Translations under genes and position numbers: made by a program
Assembly (NCBI GenBank): GCA_018334735.1
Contig: JAGXLK010000244.1
Span: 1-5,197, forward strand
DNA: 5,197 nucleotides
Source: Planctomycetota bacterium
Lineage (GTDB): Bacteria > Planctomycetota > Brocadiia > SM23-32
Reading direction: 5' to 3'
The notes under the pieces: generated by a model
Told to the model about the DNA's origin: nothing
The model's database searches: none
Seen by the model: the letters and a program-made list of their open reading frames with translations, nothing else
Shown here: in pieces, positions 1 through 5,197 of the stretch
Layout of the letters: every line of letters begins with the position of its first letter
Numbering within the stretch: the first letter of the stretch is position 1

Positions 1-285
1 GGGCGACTTCGCGTTCACACTCGGGAGCCGCTTTCCCCGGATAGCGAACTCACGGTCTTGATCAATGGTGAGACGATCGAGCGGTCGGACAACAGTTCGC
101 GGCTTTTTGGCAATCCGTTCGACGGAATGATCAGCCCCAAAAGCAACCGCCGAGCCTGGATTCTGCCAGCTCCGCTCGTGCGAGATGGAGAAAACACCGT
201 TGACATTCGCCTCGCTCAAGGAACTCCCCTGACCGCAATCTACGTGGACGCGGGGATTGAACATATCGTGTCTCTCTCTGGCTAA
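1..285 (+). CDS. C-terminal fragment of a beta-sandwich protein, possibly glycosidase-related
   Basis: The reading frame is open from the first base to a TAA at 283-285, giving 94 residues, so the start and most of the gene lie outside the window. What is seen is an alternating hydrophobic and polar pattern typical of beta strands: LTVLINGETI at residues 19-28, a WILPAPLVRDGENTVDIRL stretch at about residues 54-72, and a final TAIYVDAGIEHIVSL. The elements 'L.V.INGE' followed by 'LV.DGENTVDIRL' resemble the galactose-binding-like or jelly-roll domains that end many glycoside hydrolases and hypothetical secreted proteins of planctomycetes and relatives; this is recognition by pattern only. No catalytic motif is visible in the fragment, so no enzyme activity can be assigned. 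The next gene follows on the same strand after 186 bases. The coding call is fairly sure; the family call is tentative. Confidence 0.6.
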   Translation, partial: GRLRVHTREPLSPDSELTVLINGETIERSDNSSRLFGNPFDGMISPKSNRRAWILPAPLVRDGENTVDIRLAQGTPLTAIYVDAGIEHIVSLSG

Positions 286-346
286 CACCAGGGCAAGAGA
301 TCGAAAACGCGACGGATTCAGTTTTTATGGCAGAGATCGATGTACA

Positions 347-376
347 CTGAATGTCCAATCCAGTTCGAACTATAAA
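347..376 (+). promoter_or_regulatory. Weak promoter candidate for the SGNH hydrolase gene
   Basis: A TATAAA hexamer at 371-376 matches the -10 consensus at five of six positions. The best -35 partner is CTGAAT at 347-352, with an 18-base spacer and only three of six matches. Transcription would begin near 383, leaving a leader of about 90 bases before the ATG at 472. The match is weak and could be chance. Confidence 0.2.
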
Positions 377-405
377 CCCGGTTCCGTGGTGTCTCCAGCA
401 TAAGG

Positions 406-429
406 TCTGAATCAGGGCGAATATTCAGA
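406..429. repeat. Inverted repeat in the leader (possible operator or hairpin)
   Basis: TCTGAAT at 406-412 is the exact reverse complement of ATTCAGA at 423-429, with a 10-base centre. The right arm overlaps the palindrome GAATATTC at 419-426. It lies between the candidate -10 and the start codon, where either a repressor operator or an mRNA hairpin could act. No regulator gene is in view to pair with it, so function is not assigned. Confidence 0.3.
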
Positions 430-459
430 AGTTCACGAGAATGAGTTCCGCAGACGATC

Positions 460-463
460 GGAG
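460..463 (+). promoter_or_regulatory. Shine-Dalgarno site of the SGNH hydrolase gene
   Basis: GGAG with an 8-base spacer to ATG 472. It supports that start, which is also the only ATG, GTG or TTG in frame after the upstream stop at 442-444. Confidence 0.55.
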
Positions 464-471
464 AAAACGTT

Positions 472-1578
472 ATGGCCGACGAACAGCCACAAGTATCGGA
501 TTTTACCGAACACAGAGCACCGCTTGCGGGCACAGATAAGGAGCTGGTGTGGTTGCCGCCCGACGAAAAACCGTTTCGCCTGAGCGGATTCCCCTGGTAC
601 GATGATAATGGCCTTTTCCGTCGTCTGCCGGTTAATTCCGCAGATAAATTTCGCGATGCGGTGGACAATCTCGCCGATTGCACGGCGGGTGGACAGGTCT
701 CGTTCCGCTCAGACACTTCAGAAATCGCTGTCAGTGTGGAACTCGCGGGCCCGGCCGGTATGTGTCATATGCCAGCGACAGGGCAGTGTGGGGTCGACCT
801 TTATACGGGCGCACCGTTCAACCAGCGGTTCCATAATACCGCCAAATTTGACCACACTGAGCTATCGTACGAAGTTCTTCTTTTCAAGCATCCGGAACGC
901 GAAATGCGAAATTTTACGCTCAATTTTCCTCTGTATCAGGGAGTGAAACAGGTGAGGATCGGTTTGGCGCCGGAGTCGCATGTGCAGGCACCGCTTCCCT
1001 GGACAGAAGATGGCAGAATCGTGGTATATGGGACGTCAATCACTCAGGGTGGATGCGCTTCACGGCCCGGGATGGCGTACACAAACATTCTAAGCCGAAT
1101 GCTCAACATGGAATTCATCAACCTTGGCTTTTCCGGAAACGGAAGGGGAGATCCAGAGGTCATTGAAACGATGGCTTGCATCCCGACATCGCAGCTTTAT
1201 GTGCTTGACTACGAAGCGAACAGCGTCGATTTCGATACCTACAGCAAAACCTTGCCAAAGGCAATAAGCATGCTGCGGACGGAGCACAAAGACACGCCTA
1301 TTTTGGTCTTATCGCGCATAACGTACGCCAGGGAATTTACTCACCTGGAGGCCCGCGAATCCGCTCAGCGCAACCGGGCGATGCAGGCCAATTTGGTGAG
1401 AGACCTTCGCGAAAAAGGGGACGAGAATGTGCATTTTGTGGACGGGTCAGACCTTCTCGGTCAGGATGCGGACGAATGCACGGTGGATGGAGCCCACCCC
1501 AATGATCTTGGTTTCATGCGTATGGCGCAAAATCTCGCTGGCCCGATCGGAGATATACTGGGAATTGCGGAGAGGTAG
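472..1578 (+). CDS. SGNH/GDSL hydrolase (esterase-type) with N-terminal GxDLY domain
   Basis: A complete 368-residue protein of the SGNH hydrolase superfamily, whose members hydrolyse esters (acetyl or acyl groups on sugars or lipids) through a Ser-Asp-His site. Residues about 25-170 form the beta-rich N-terminal domain, with its namesake motif GVDLY at 107-111. The hydrolase domain spans about 181-366. Block I is YGTSITQGGCASRPG, with nucleophile Ser189. Block II is INLGFSGNG, with oxyanion-hole candidate Gly222 or Gly224. Block III is VLDYEAN, with Asn250. Block V is DGAHP, with Asp339 and His342. All catalytic positions are present, so the enzyme should be active; the substrate cannot be read from the sequence. 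ATG 472 is the only standard start downstream of the in-frame TGA at 442-444, and GGAG at 460-463 sits 8 bases upstream of it. The N-terminus (MADEQPQVSDFTEH) has no hydrophobic segment, so no signal peptide is seen and a cytoplasmic location is inferred. The function of the family member is uncertain; the family call is strong. Confidence 0.9.
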   Translation: MADEQPQVSDFTEHRAPLAGTDKELVWLPPDEKPFRLSGFPWYDDNGLFRRLPVNSADKFRDAVDNLADCTAGGQVSFRSDTSEIAVSVELAGPAGMCHMPATGQCGVDLYTGAPFNQRFHNTAKFDHTELSYEVLLFKHPEREMRNFTLNFPLYQGVKQVRIGLAPESHVQAPLPWTEDGRIVVYGTSITQGGCASRPGMAYTNILSRMLNMEFINLGFSGNGRGDPEVIETMACIPTSQLYVLDYEANSVDFDTYSKTLPKAISMLRTEHKDTPILVLSRITYAREFTHLEARESAQRNRAMQANLVRDLREKGDENVHFVDGSDLLGQDADECTVDGAHPNDLGFMRMAQNLAGPIGDILGIAER

Positions 1579-1634
1579 CTGGGCGCGATCCAGTGCTTCG
1601 TGACAATTGAAGTTATGGGCTCCGGTAAAACGCC

Positions 1635-1673
1635 GAGATTGCTTCGGCGCGCCGTACGGCGGCCTCGCAATCA
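1635..1673 (-). repeat. Dispersed palindromic repeat, copy 1 (minus orientation)
   Basis: On the minus strand this reads ATTGCGAGG...CGAAGCAATCTC. It matches the common intergenic repeat whose full form starts GTCATTGCGAGG and ends GCAATCTC, known to annotators because its spurious translation gives peptides like HCEERSDEAIS. The copy is itself a hairpin: GATTGC at 1637-1642 pairs with GCAATC at 1667-1672, and the interior contains the perfect palindromes GGCGCGCC (1646-1653) and GCCGTACGGC (1651-1660). The conserved ends and variable GC-rich centre are what this repeat type usually shows. Recognition is from memory of the motif, not a database search. Confidence 0.7.
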
Positions 1674-1693
1674 CCAGGAACACGTTTAGAACG

Positions 1694-1734
1694 TCATTGC
1701 GAGGAGCCCGCTGTTTGGGCGACGCGGCAATCTC
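1694..1734 (+). repeat. Dispersed palindromic repeat, copy 2 (plus orientation)
   Basis: Reads GTCATTGCGAGGAGC...GACGCGGCAATCTC on the plus strand, a near-canonical copy of the same repeat. Internal pairing is ATTGC (1696-1700) with GCAAT (1727-1731), and GCCC (1706-1709) with GGGC (1717-1720). Its conserved ends ATTGCGAGG (1696-1704) and GCAATCTC (1727-1734) are exact reverse complements of CCTCGCAAT (1663-1671) and GAGATTGC (1635-1642) in copy 1, so the two copies face each other. Confidence 0.75.
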
Positions 1735-1770
1735 TCCGTTCTACCCAAGAAATCAAGTATCATGGGCCAG

Positions 1771-1776
1771 TATAAT
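1771..1776 (+). promoter_or_regulatory. Candidate -10 element for mfd
   Basis: A perfect TATAAT lies 37 bases after the repeat pair and 56 bases before the mfd ATG. Transcription would start near 1783, giving a leader of about 50 bases. The best -35 partner is AAGAAA at 1747-1752 with an 18-base spacer, only three of six matches, and there is no extended -10 TG. The hexamer also supplies the in-frame TAA (1773-1775) that limits how far upstream the mfd frame can begin. Confidence 0.4.
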
Positions 1777-1820
1777 TCCGATTGTCTTCCATTTTGCCGT
1801 TACCATTTATCAGCCGCCCC

Positions 1821-1824
1821 AGGG
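1821..1824 (+). promoter_or_regulatory. Shine-Dalgarno site that supports ATG 1833 of mfd
   Basis: AGGG followed by an 8-base spacer to ATG 1833. The frame is open back to a TTG at 1782, but that start lies at the predicted transcription start, has no ribosome binding site, and would add 17 residues (SILPLPFISRPRAG and so on) that do not look like an Mfd N-terminus. ATG 1833 is therefore preferred. Confidence 0.5.
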
Positions 1825-1832
1825 CCGGTACA

Positions 1833-4800
1833 ATGGATGGTGTGAGACGTGTGCTGACGCAGCTTCGCAAGATCGACGAACTCGAAGGCCTGCGGAAAGT
1901 CTTCGAGCAGGGGCACAGTGTGTCAATCCGCGGACCTGTCGCCAGCGGGGCAGCAGTTGTGACAGCGGCTCTACTGAAGGACTTCGAAGATCATTGTCTG
2001 GCTCTTTGTCCCGGAGTCGAATACGCCGAAGATTTTGCTGAAGATATTAATCTGTTCCGACCGGGCCTCGCCTGCCATTTCCCCGCCCTGGAGATCATGC
2101 CCGGCGACGAAGAAGCCCCTAACGAGGAAATTTTGACCTCCCGGCTGGCCGTTCTGCGCCACCTGGTCTTCGGAACCAATGAGCCCTCGGCGGCCGGCCT
2201 TTTGGGGCCGCAGCCGGAAACGCGGATCGTTTGCGCCGGAATCAATGCGCTTCTGCAACCGGTCTGCGATGCGGAATCGCTCAAAAATGGTTCTCGGGCC
2301 CTTTCGGTCGGCGACCAGATCGGGCCGCACGAGCTGGTCGAATGGCTCGTCGATGCCGGTTTTTACAGCGTTCCCCGCATCTCTGAGCCGGGCCAATACA
2401 GTCTCCGCGGAGGCATCCTGGATATTTTTTCTCACGGGGCGGAAAAGCCCGTGCGCGTGGAATTCTTCGGCGATCAGATCGATTCGCTTCGAACCTTCGA
2501 TTGTGAGACGCAGATATCCCGGCAACGAATTGAACTGTGTGAATTAACAGCACCAACTGATCCGCTTGCAAACCAGAGCGTCGGGCAGGAATCGCTTCTT
2601 TCGTATATTGATAATCCGATCGTTTTCATTGTTGAATCTGCCCGGGTCTGGCATCGAGCTCAAGAGCTTTCAGCCGGCGAGATGCAAAACTTTTACAATT
2701 CCGCCAGCGAGCTCCAGTCTCGGGTGGAGAAACAACAGCAGGTAAAATTTTTGGCTGAAGATCAAGAATCCGACGGAGATCAAGCCCATAACATCGAGTG
2801 CCAACACCGAGATGTCTTCGGGGTGGATGTCGATGACGCTCTCAAGGAACTCGACCGGCTCAGTCGGGAATGCGAAAAAACCTATTTGTTCAGCATGAGC
2901 TCGGCGGAGGAAGATCGCCTCCGCAAACTTTTGGACGACCGTGACCTGGCCGCGGCCGGGCGAGTACGGTTCCGGCGCGGGCGGCTGAATCACGGCGCGG
3001 TCTTCGCGACCGGATCCCTCGCACTGGTCCCGCATCACAGGCTCTTCGGCCGGTATCGCCAGAGGCGTCTGCTGCATCACGCCGAGAAAACAAAACCGGT
3101 GATTGAGGCGGCAGAATTGCGGCCCGGTGATACCGTCGTGCATGTACAACATGGAATCGGTCGGTTTCGCGGTCTAAGAATTCTGGAAAAAGAGGGACGA
3201 CGGCGCGAACATCTCGAAATTGAATTCGCGGACAACGCGCGGATCTACGTTCCCAGTCAACGGGTGGAGATGGTCCATCGGTACATCGGTGTCGGTGGGC
3301 GTCGACCCACCCTGAGCAAATTGCGCGGCCGGAGCTGGCGGCGCGCCCGGGAGAAAGCCGAGGGTGCCGTGGAAGATCTGGCCTCCGAACTTCTTCGAAT
3401 CCAGGCGGTGCGACAGACAAAAAGCGGAATCGCGTTTCCATCTGACAACGACTGGCAGCAACAGTTTGAGGCCGAATTCCCCTACGAAGAAACTGAGGAT
3501 CAGCTCCGGACCATCGAGGATGTGAAAAGTGACATGGAAGCGGATCGACCGATGGACCGGCTGGTCTGCGGAGATGTAGGCTACGGCAAGACCGAGGTCG
3601 CGATGCGGGCGGCGTTCAAATGCGTCATGGGCGAACGGCAGTGCGCGATGCTGGTTCCGACCACCGTCCTCGCCCAGCAGCATTTCTGGACTTTCAGCGA
3701 CCGCATGGCGGATTACCCAATCCGCATCGAAATGCTGAGTCGGTTCATCACGCCCGCTCAGAGCCGGGAAATCGTGGAAGACATGGCCGACGGGAAAGTG
3801 GATATTGTGATCGGGACCCACCGTTTGTTGCAGGATGATGTCCGTTTCAAAGATCTGGGCCTGATTATTATCGATGAAGAGCAGCGGTTCGGAGTGCGGC
3901 ACAAGGAAACCCTGAAGCAAATGCGTGCATCGGTCGATGTCCTGACGCTTACCGCCACTCCCATCCCGCGAACGCTCCACATGTCGCTGATGGGACTGCG
4001 TGACATCTCGGCGCTTCAAACAGCGCCTCGGTCACGCCAGGCCATTGAAACCCGCGTGAGGAAATTCGATCCGCAGCTGTTGACCCACGCGATCCAGCGG
4101 GAGATGAACCGGGAAGGGCAGGTTTATCTCGTCCATAACCGCGTCAACAGTATCGACAAAATCGCCGATAAGCTCCGCAAGCTTGTGCCCGAGGCCACCG
4201 TAGCTATCGCACACGGCCAGATGCCGGAACGGCAACTCGCCACAGCAATGGAAAGATTTACGGACGGTGAAGTGGACGTGCTGGTAAGCACGACGATTAT
4301 CGAGAATGGGCTGGACATTCCAAACGCAAACACACTGATCGTGAATCGAGCCGAACTCCTGGGTCTGGCGGAGATGCATCAGCTACGAGGACGAGTCGGA
4401 CGATATATCCACAAAGCGTACGCTTATTTCTTCACGCCTCCAGACAGACCGATCACCCCCGAGGCAAGGAAACGGCTTGACGCTATCCGGCGTTATAGCC
4501 GATTGGGCGCAGGGTTTGACATCGCGCTCCGCGACCTCGAACTGCGCGGTGCGGGGAACATCCTCGGCCCGGAACAATCCGGGCATGTGGCAGCGGTGGG
4601 ATATAACCTGTACTGTCGGCTTCTGTCGCGAGCCACCGCAAGGCTGAAAGGCGAAGCTGTCGAAGAACCGCCGGTTACCACAGTGAATATCGGCCTCGAC
4701 CTGTATGTCCCGGAGCAATATATGCCGGCTCTCCAACAACGCGTTGCTTTCTATCGAAAGGCCAGCGAAGCCACAAAACTGGCGGACATCGATGCGGTAA

Positions 4801-5093
4801 AACGCGAATTGCGGGATCGTTATGGGCCGATCCCTGAACCCGTGCAAAACCTCTTGTTGGAAGCGGAAATTCGCATTCTGGCCGATAAGGCGGGTGTGGA
4901 CTCAATCCATTTGCGCGACCATAATGCGGAAATGACGCTGAGGGACCCGGGGAAATTCAAAAATCGTGTCGTGAACCGAAGGGGGGAACTTAAAATGATT
5001 GATCAGGATCTCAGTATGTTAATACTGCCTGATTCCGCCGATTCACCGCGCGCAATCGGGGACTTTTTGAAATCGTTTTTGGAAAACGTCTGA
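1833..5093 (+). CDS. mfd: Transcription-repair coupling factor Mfd (ATP-dependent DNA translocase)
   Basis: Complete, 1086 residues (E. coli Mfd is about 1148). Mfd binds RNA polymerase stalled at DNA lesions, pushes it off by ATP-driven translocation on upstream DNA, and recruits UvrA for excision repair. The UvrB-like N-terminal module covers roughly residues 1-240, with a degenerate nucleotide site (RGPVASGAA, 33-41) and the conserved YSLRGGILDIF and PVRVEFFGDQIDSLR segments. Arg192, Arg208 and Phe212 align by spacing with the E. coli UvrA-contact residues Arg165, Arg181 and Phe185. Residues about 240-425 are divergent. The RNA polymerase interaction domain is about 430-486 (GDTVVHVQHGIGRF...). 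The translocase motifs are all present: Walker A GDVGYGKTE 580-588, VPTTVLAQQH 608-617, IGTHRLLQ 660-667, Walker B DEEQ 681-684, TATPIPRT 707-714, STTIIENGLDIP 819-830 and QLRGRVGR 850-857. The TRG motif region (RGAGNILGPEQSG) is 905-917. The C-terminal autoinhibitory D7 domain runs from about 947 (IGLDLYVPEQYMP). There is no frameshift or missing catalytic residue. It likely has its own promoter. Confidence 0.97.
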   Translation: MDGVRRVLTQLRKIDELEGLRKVFEQGHSVSIRGPVASGAAVVTAALLKDFEDHCLALCPGVEYAEDFAEDINLFRPGLACHFPALEIMPGDEEAPNEEILTSRLAVLRHLVFGTNEPSAAGLLGPQPETRIVCAGINALLQPVCDAESLKNGSRALSVGDQIGPHELVEWLVDAGFYSVPRISEPGQYSLRGGILDIFSHGAEKPVRVEFFGDQIDSLRTFDCETQISRQRIELCELTAPTDPLANQSVGQESLLSYIDNPIVFIVESARVWHRAQELSAGEMQNFYNSASELQSRVEKQQQVKFLAEDQESDGDQAHNIECQHRDVFGVDVDDALKELDRLSRECEKTYLFSMSSAEEDRLRKLLDDRDLAAAGRVRFRRGRLNHGAVFATGSLALVPHHRLFGRYRQRRLLHHAEKTKPVIEAAELRPGDTVVHVQHGIGRFRGLRILEKEGRRREHLEIEFADNARIYVPSQRVEMVHRYIGVGGRRPTLSKLRGRSWRRAREKAEGAVEDLASELLRIQAVRQTKSGIAFPSDNDWQQQFEAEFPYEETEDQLRTIEDVKSDMEADRPMDRLVCGDVGYGKTEVAMRAAFKCVMGERQCAMLVPTTVLAQQHFWTFSDRMADYPIRIEMLSRFITPAQSREIVEDMADGKVDIVIGTHRLLQDDVRFKDLGLIIIDEEQRFGVRHKETLKQMRASVDVLTLTATPIPRTLHMSLMGLRDISALQTAPRSRQAIETRVRKFDPQLLTHAIQREMNREGQVYLVHNRVNSIDKIADKLRKLVPEATVAIAHGQMPERQLATAMERFTDGEVDVLVSTTIIENGLDIPNANTLIVNRAELLGLAEMHQLRGRVGRYIHKAYAYFFTPPDRPITPEARKRLDAIRRYSRLGAGFDIALRDLELRGAGNILGPEQSGHVAAVGYNLYCRLLSRATARLKGEAVEEPPVTTVNIGLDLYVPEQYMPALQQRVAFYRKASEATKLADIDAVKRELRDRYGPIPEPVQNLLLEAEIRILADKAGVDSIHLRDHNAEMTLRDPGKFKNRVVNRRGELKMIDQDLSMLILPDSADSPRAIGDFLKSFLENV

Positions 5094-5109
5094 GTGGCCT
5101 TCGTAGGGT

Positions 5110-5128
5110 TTGCGTGGCGCGATTTTTT
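5110..5128 (+). terminator. Weak intrinsic terminator candidate after mfd
   Basis: A 5-bp stem (5110-5114 with 5118-5122, including one G-T pair, loop TGG) is followed directly by six T residues at 5123-5128, beginning 17 bases after the mfd stop. The T-run is good but the stem is short, so termination may be inefficient or the site may be chance. Confidence 0.3.
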
Positions 5129-5197
5129 CACTCGTCGAGGCTGTGTCTGAAAATACGGTCGGCGGACCGAGAGCGAGCGCATTTGTGGCTGGCGCGG
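5114..5197 (+). CDS. Possible start of a further open reading frame, running off the window
   Basis: From GTG 5114 the frame is open to the window end (28 codons, starting MARFFHSSRLCLKI when GTG is read as Met). AGGG at 5105-5108 could serve as a ribosome binding site, although the 5-base spacer is short. The translation is arginine-rich with no recognisable motif, and the start overlaps the terminator candidate, so the two calls compete. Minus-strand frames are also open through this stretch. Treat it as unproven. Confidence 0.12.
   Translation, partial: MARFFHSSRLCLKIRSADRERAHLWLAR
5156..5169. repeat. Short hairpin near the window end
   Basis: CGGTC at 5156-5160 and GACCG at 5165-5169 form a perfect 5-bp stem around GGCG. 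No T-run follows on the plus strand. Read on the minus strand it is followed by TATTTTC, a weak resemblance to a terminator for a convergent gene. No function is assigned. Confidence 0.25.

Larger units (their letters stand above)
286..471 (+). other. Intergenic leader upstream of the SGNH hydrolase gene
   Basis: No gene is seen in this 186-base stretch. It contains a weak sigma70-like promoter candidate (TATAAA), a 7-bp inverted repeat, an imperfect palindrome at 346-364 (ACTG...CAGT, six of nine positions paired) and, at the end, a GGAG Shine-Dalgarno sequence. A small hairpin (CTGG 278-281 with CCAG 288-291, with TCTCT/AGAGA further out) overlaps the stop codon of the preceding gene, but no T-run follows, so it is not called a terminator. 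The gap is long enough for the hydrolase gene to have its own promoter. Confidence 0.5.
1635..1734. repeat. 100-bp composite inverted repeat made of two facing copies
   Basis: The two facing copies give an element of exactly 100 bases bounded by GAGATTGC and GCAATCTC. Between them, ACGTT (1682-1686) and AACGT (1690-1694) form a further 5-bp stem around TAG, so the transcript could fold either as a long hairpin or as three small ones. No target-site duplication is visible at the borders and there is no transposase. It might act as a transcript-end or mRNA-stability structure between the hydrolase and mfd genes, which is inference. Confidence 0.55.
1579..1832 (+). other. Intergenic region with paired palindromic repeats and the mfd promoter candidate
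   Basis: This 254-base gap separates the hydrolase and mfd genes. A reading frame crosses it from a TTG at 1607 into mfd in another frame, but it consists of translated repeat followed by mfd shadow and is not called a gene. The first 56 bases hold nothing recognisable except a short CTGG...CCAG hairpin at 1579-1593 without a T-run. Positions 1635-1734 hold the repeat pair, and 1771-1832 hold the -10 candidate, leader and ribosome binding site of mfd. Confidence 0.6.

Noticed and set aside
273..300. Hairpin over the stop codon of the first gene as a terminator
   Set aside because: The stem is interrupted by a 4-base bulge and no T-run follows.
318..716. A 132-codon minus-strand open frame across the hydrolase start
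   Set aside because: It overlaps the conserved N-terminal part of the hydrolase and its leader and shows no family resemblance.
1635..1734. CRISPR array or tRNA-like structure in the repeat region
   Set aside because: There are only two copies, in opposite orientation, with no regular spacers and no tRNA cloverleaf features.
1782..1832. Longer Mfd starting at TTG 1782
   Set aside because: The extra 17 residues are not Mfd-like, there is no ribosome binding site, and the codon lies at the predicted transcription start; ATG 1833 with AGGG upstream is better.
1607..2041. A 144-codon plus-strand open frame covering the repeat pair and the start of mfd
   Set aside because: Its first part is translated repeat (the SLRGA...GDAAIS pattern typical of spurious proteins from this repeat family) and the rest overlaps the certain mfd gene in another frame. 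It has a TTG start and no ribosome binding site.
1971..2525. Long minus-strand open frames within mfd (also 3174-4019 and 4383-4847)
   Set aside because: They are antisense to conserved Mfd motifs, contain no recognisable domain, and are expected shadows in GC-rich coding sequence.
5139..5197. Possible insertion sequence end, from the GGCTGTGTCTGAAAA word after mfd
   Set aside because: It faintly recalls some transposon termini, but there is no partner inverted repeat, no target duplication and no transposase in the window.

Overview
The window looks like chromosomal DNA of a Gram-negative-type bacterium, most likely from the Planctomycetota or a neighbouring group (Lentisphaerota, Verrucomicrobiota, Hydrogenedentota). 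That assignment is an inference. It rests on the style of the Mfd protein (the RNA-polymerase-interaction and linker region resembles planctomycetal Mfd as I remember it) and on an adjacent GxDLY-type SGNH hydrolase and a carbohydrate-enzyme-like beta-sandwich fragment, both common in those phyla. Base composition is moderately GC-rich by eye. No marker gene fixes the taxon.

Layout, all genes on the + strand. Positions 1-285 hold the last 94 codons of a gene that begins outside the window, probably a beta-sandwich domain at the C-terminus of a glycosidase-like or other extracellular-type protein. Positions 286-471 are a short intergenic leader with a weak promoter candidate and a 7-bp inverted repeat. 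Positions 472-1578 encode a complete 368-residue SGNH/GDSL hydrolase with an N-terminal GxDLY jelly-roll domain and no signal peptide. Positions 1579-1832 are intergenic. They contain two head-to-head copies of a palindromic repeat of the widespread GTCATTGCGAGG...GCAATCTC type, then a perfect TATAAT and a Shine-Dalgarno site. Positions 1833-5093 encode a complete 1086-residue Mfd (transcription-repair coupling factor). Positions 5094-5197 hold a weak terminator candidate and otherwise unassigned sequence.

The genes do not form an obvious shared pathway. The first gene fragment and the SGNH hydrolase could both belong to carbohydrate or ester turnover. Mfd is a housekeeping DNA repair gene that appears to have its own promoter, separated from the hydrolase by the repeat pair. 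I found no convincing novel system. The repeat pair is the most interesting non-coding structure, and the hydrolase's natural substrate is the main open functional question.
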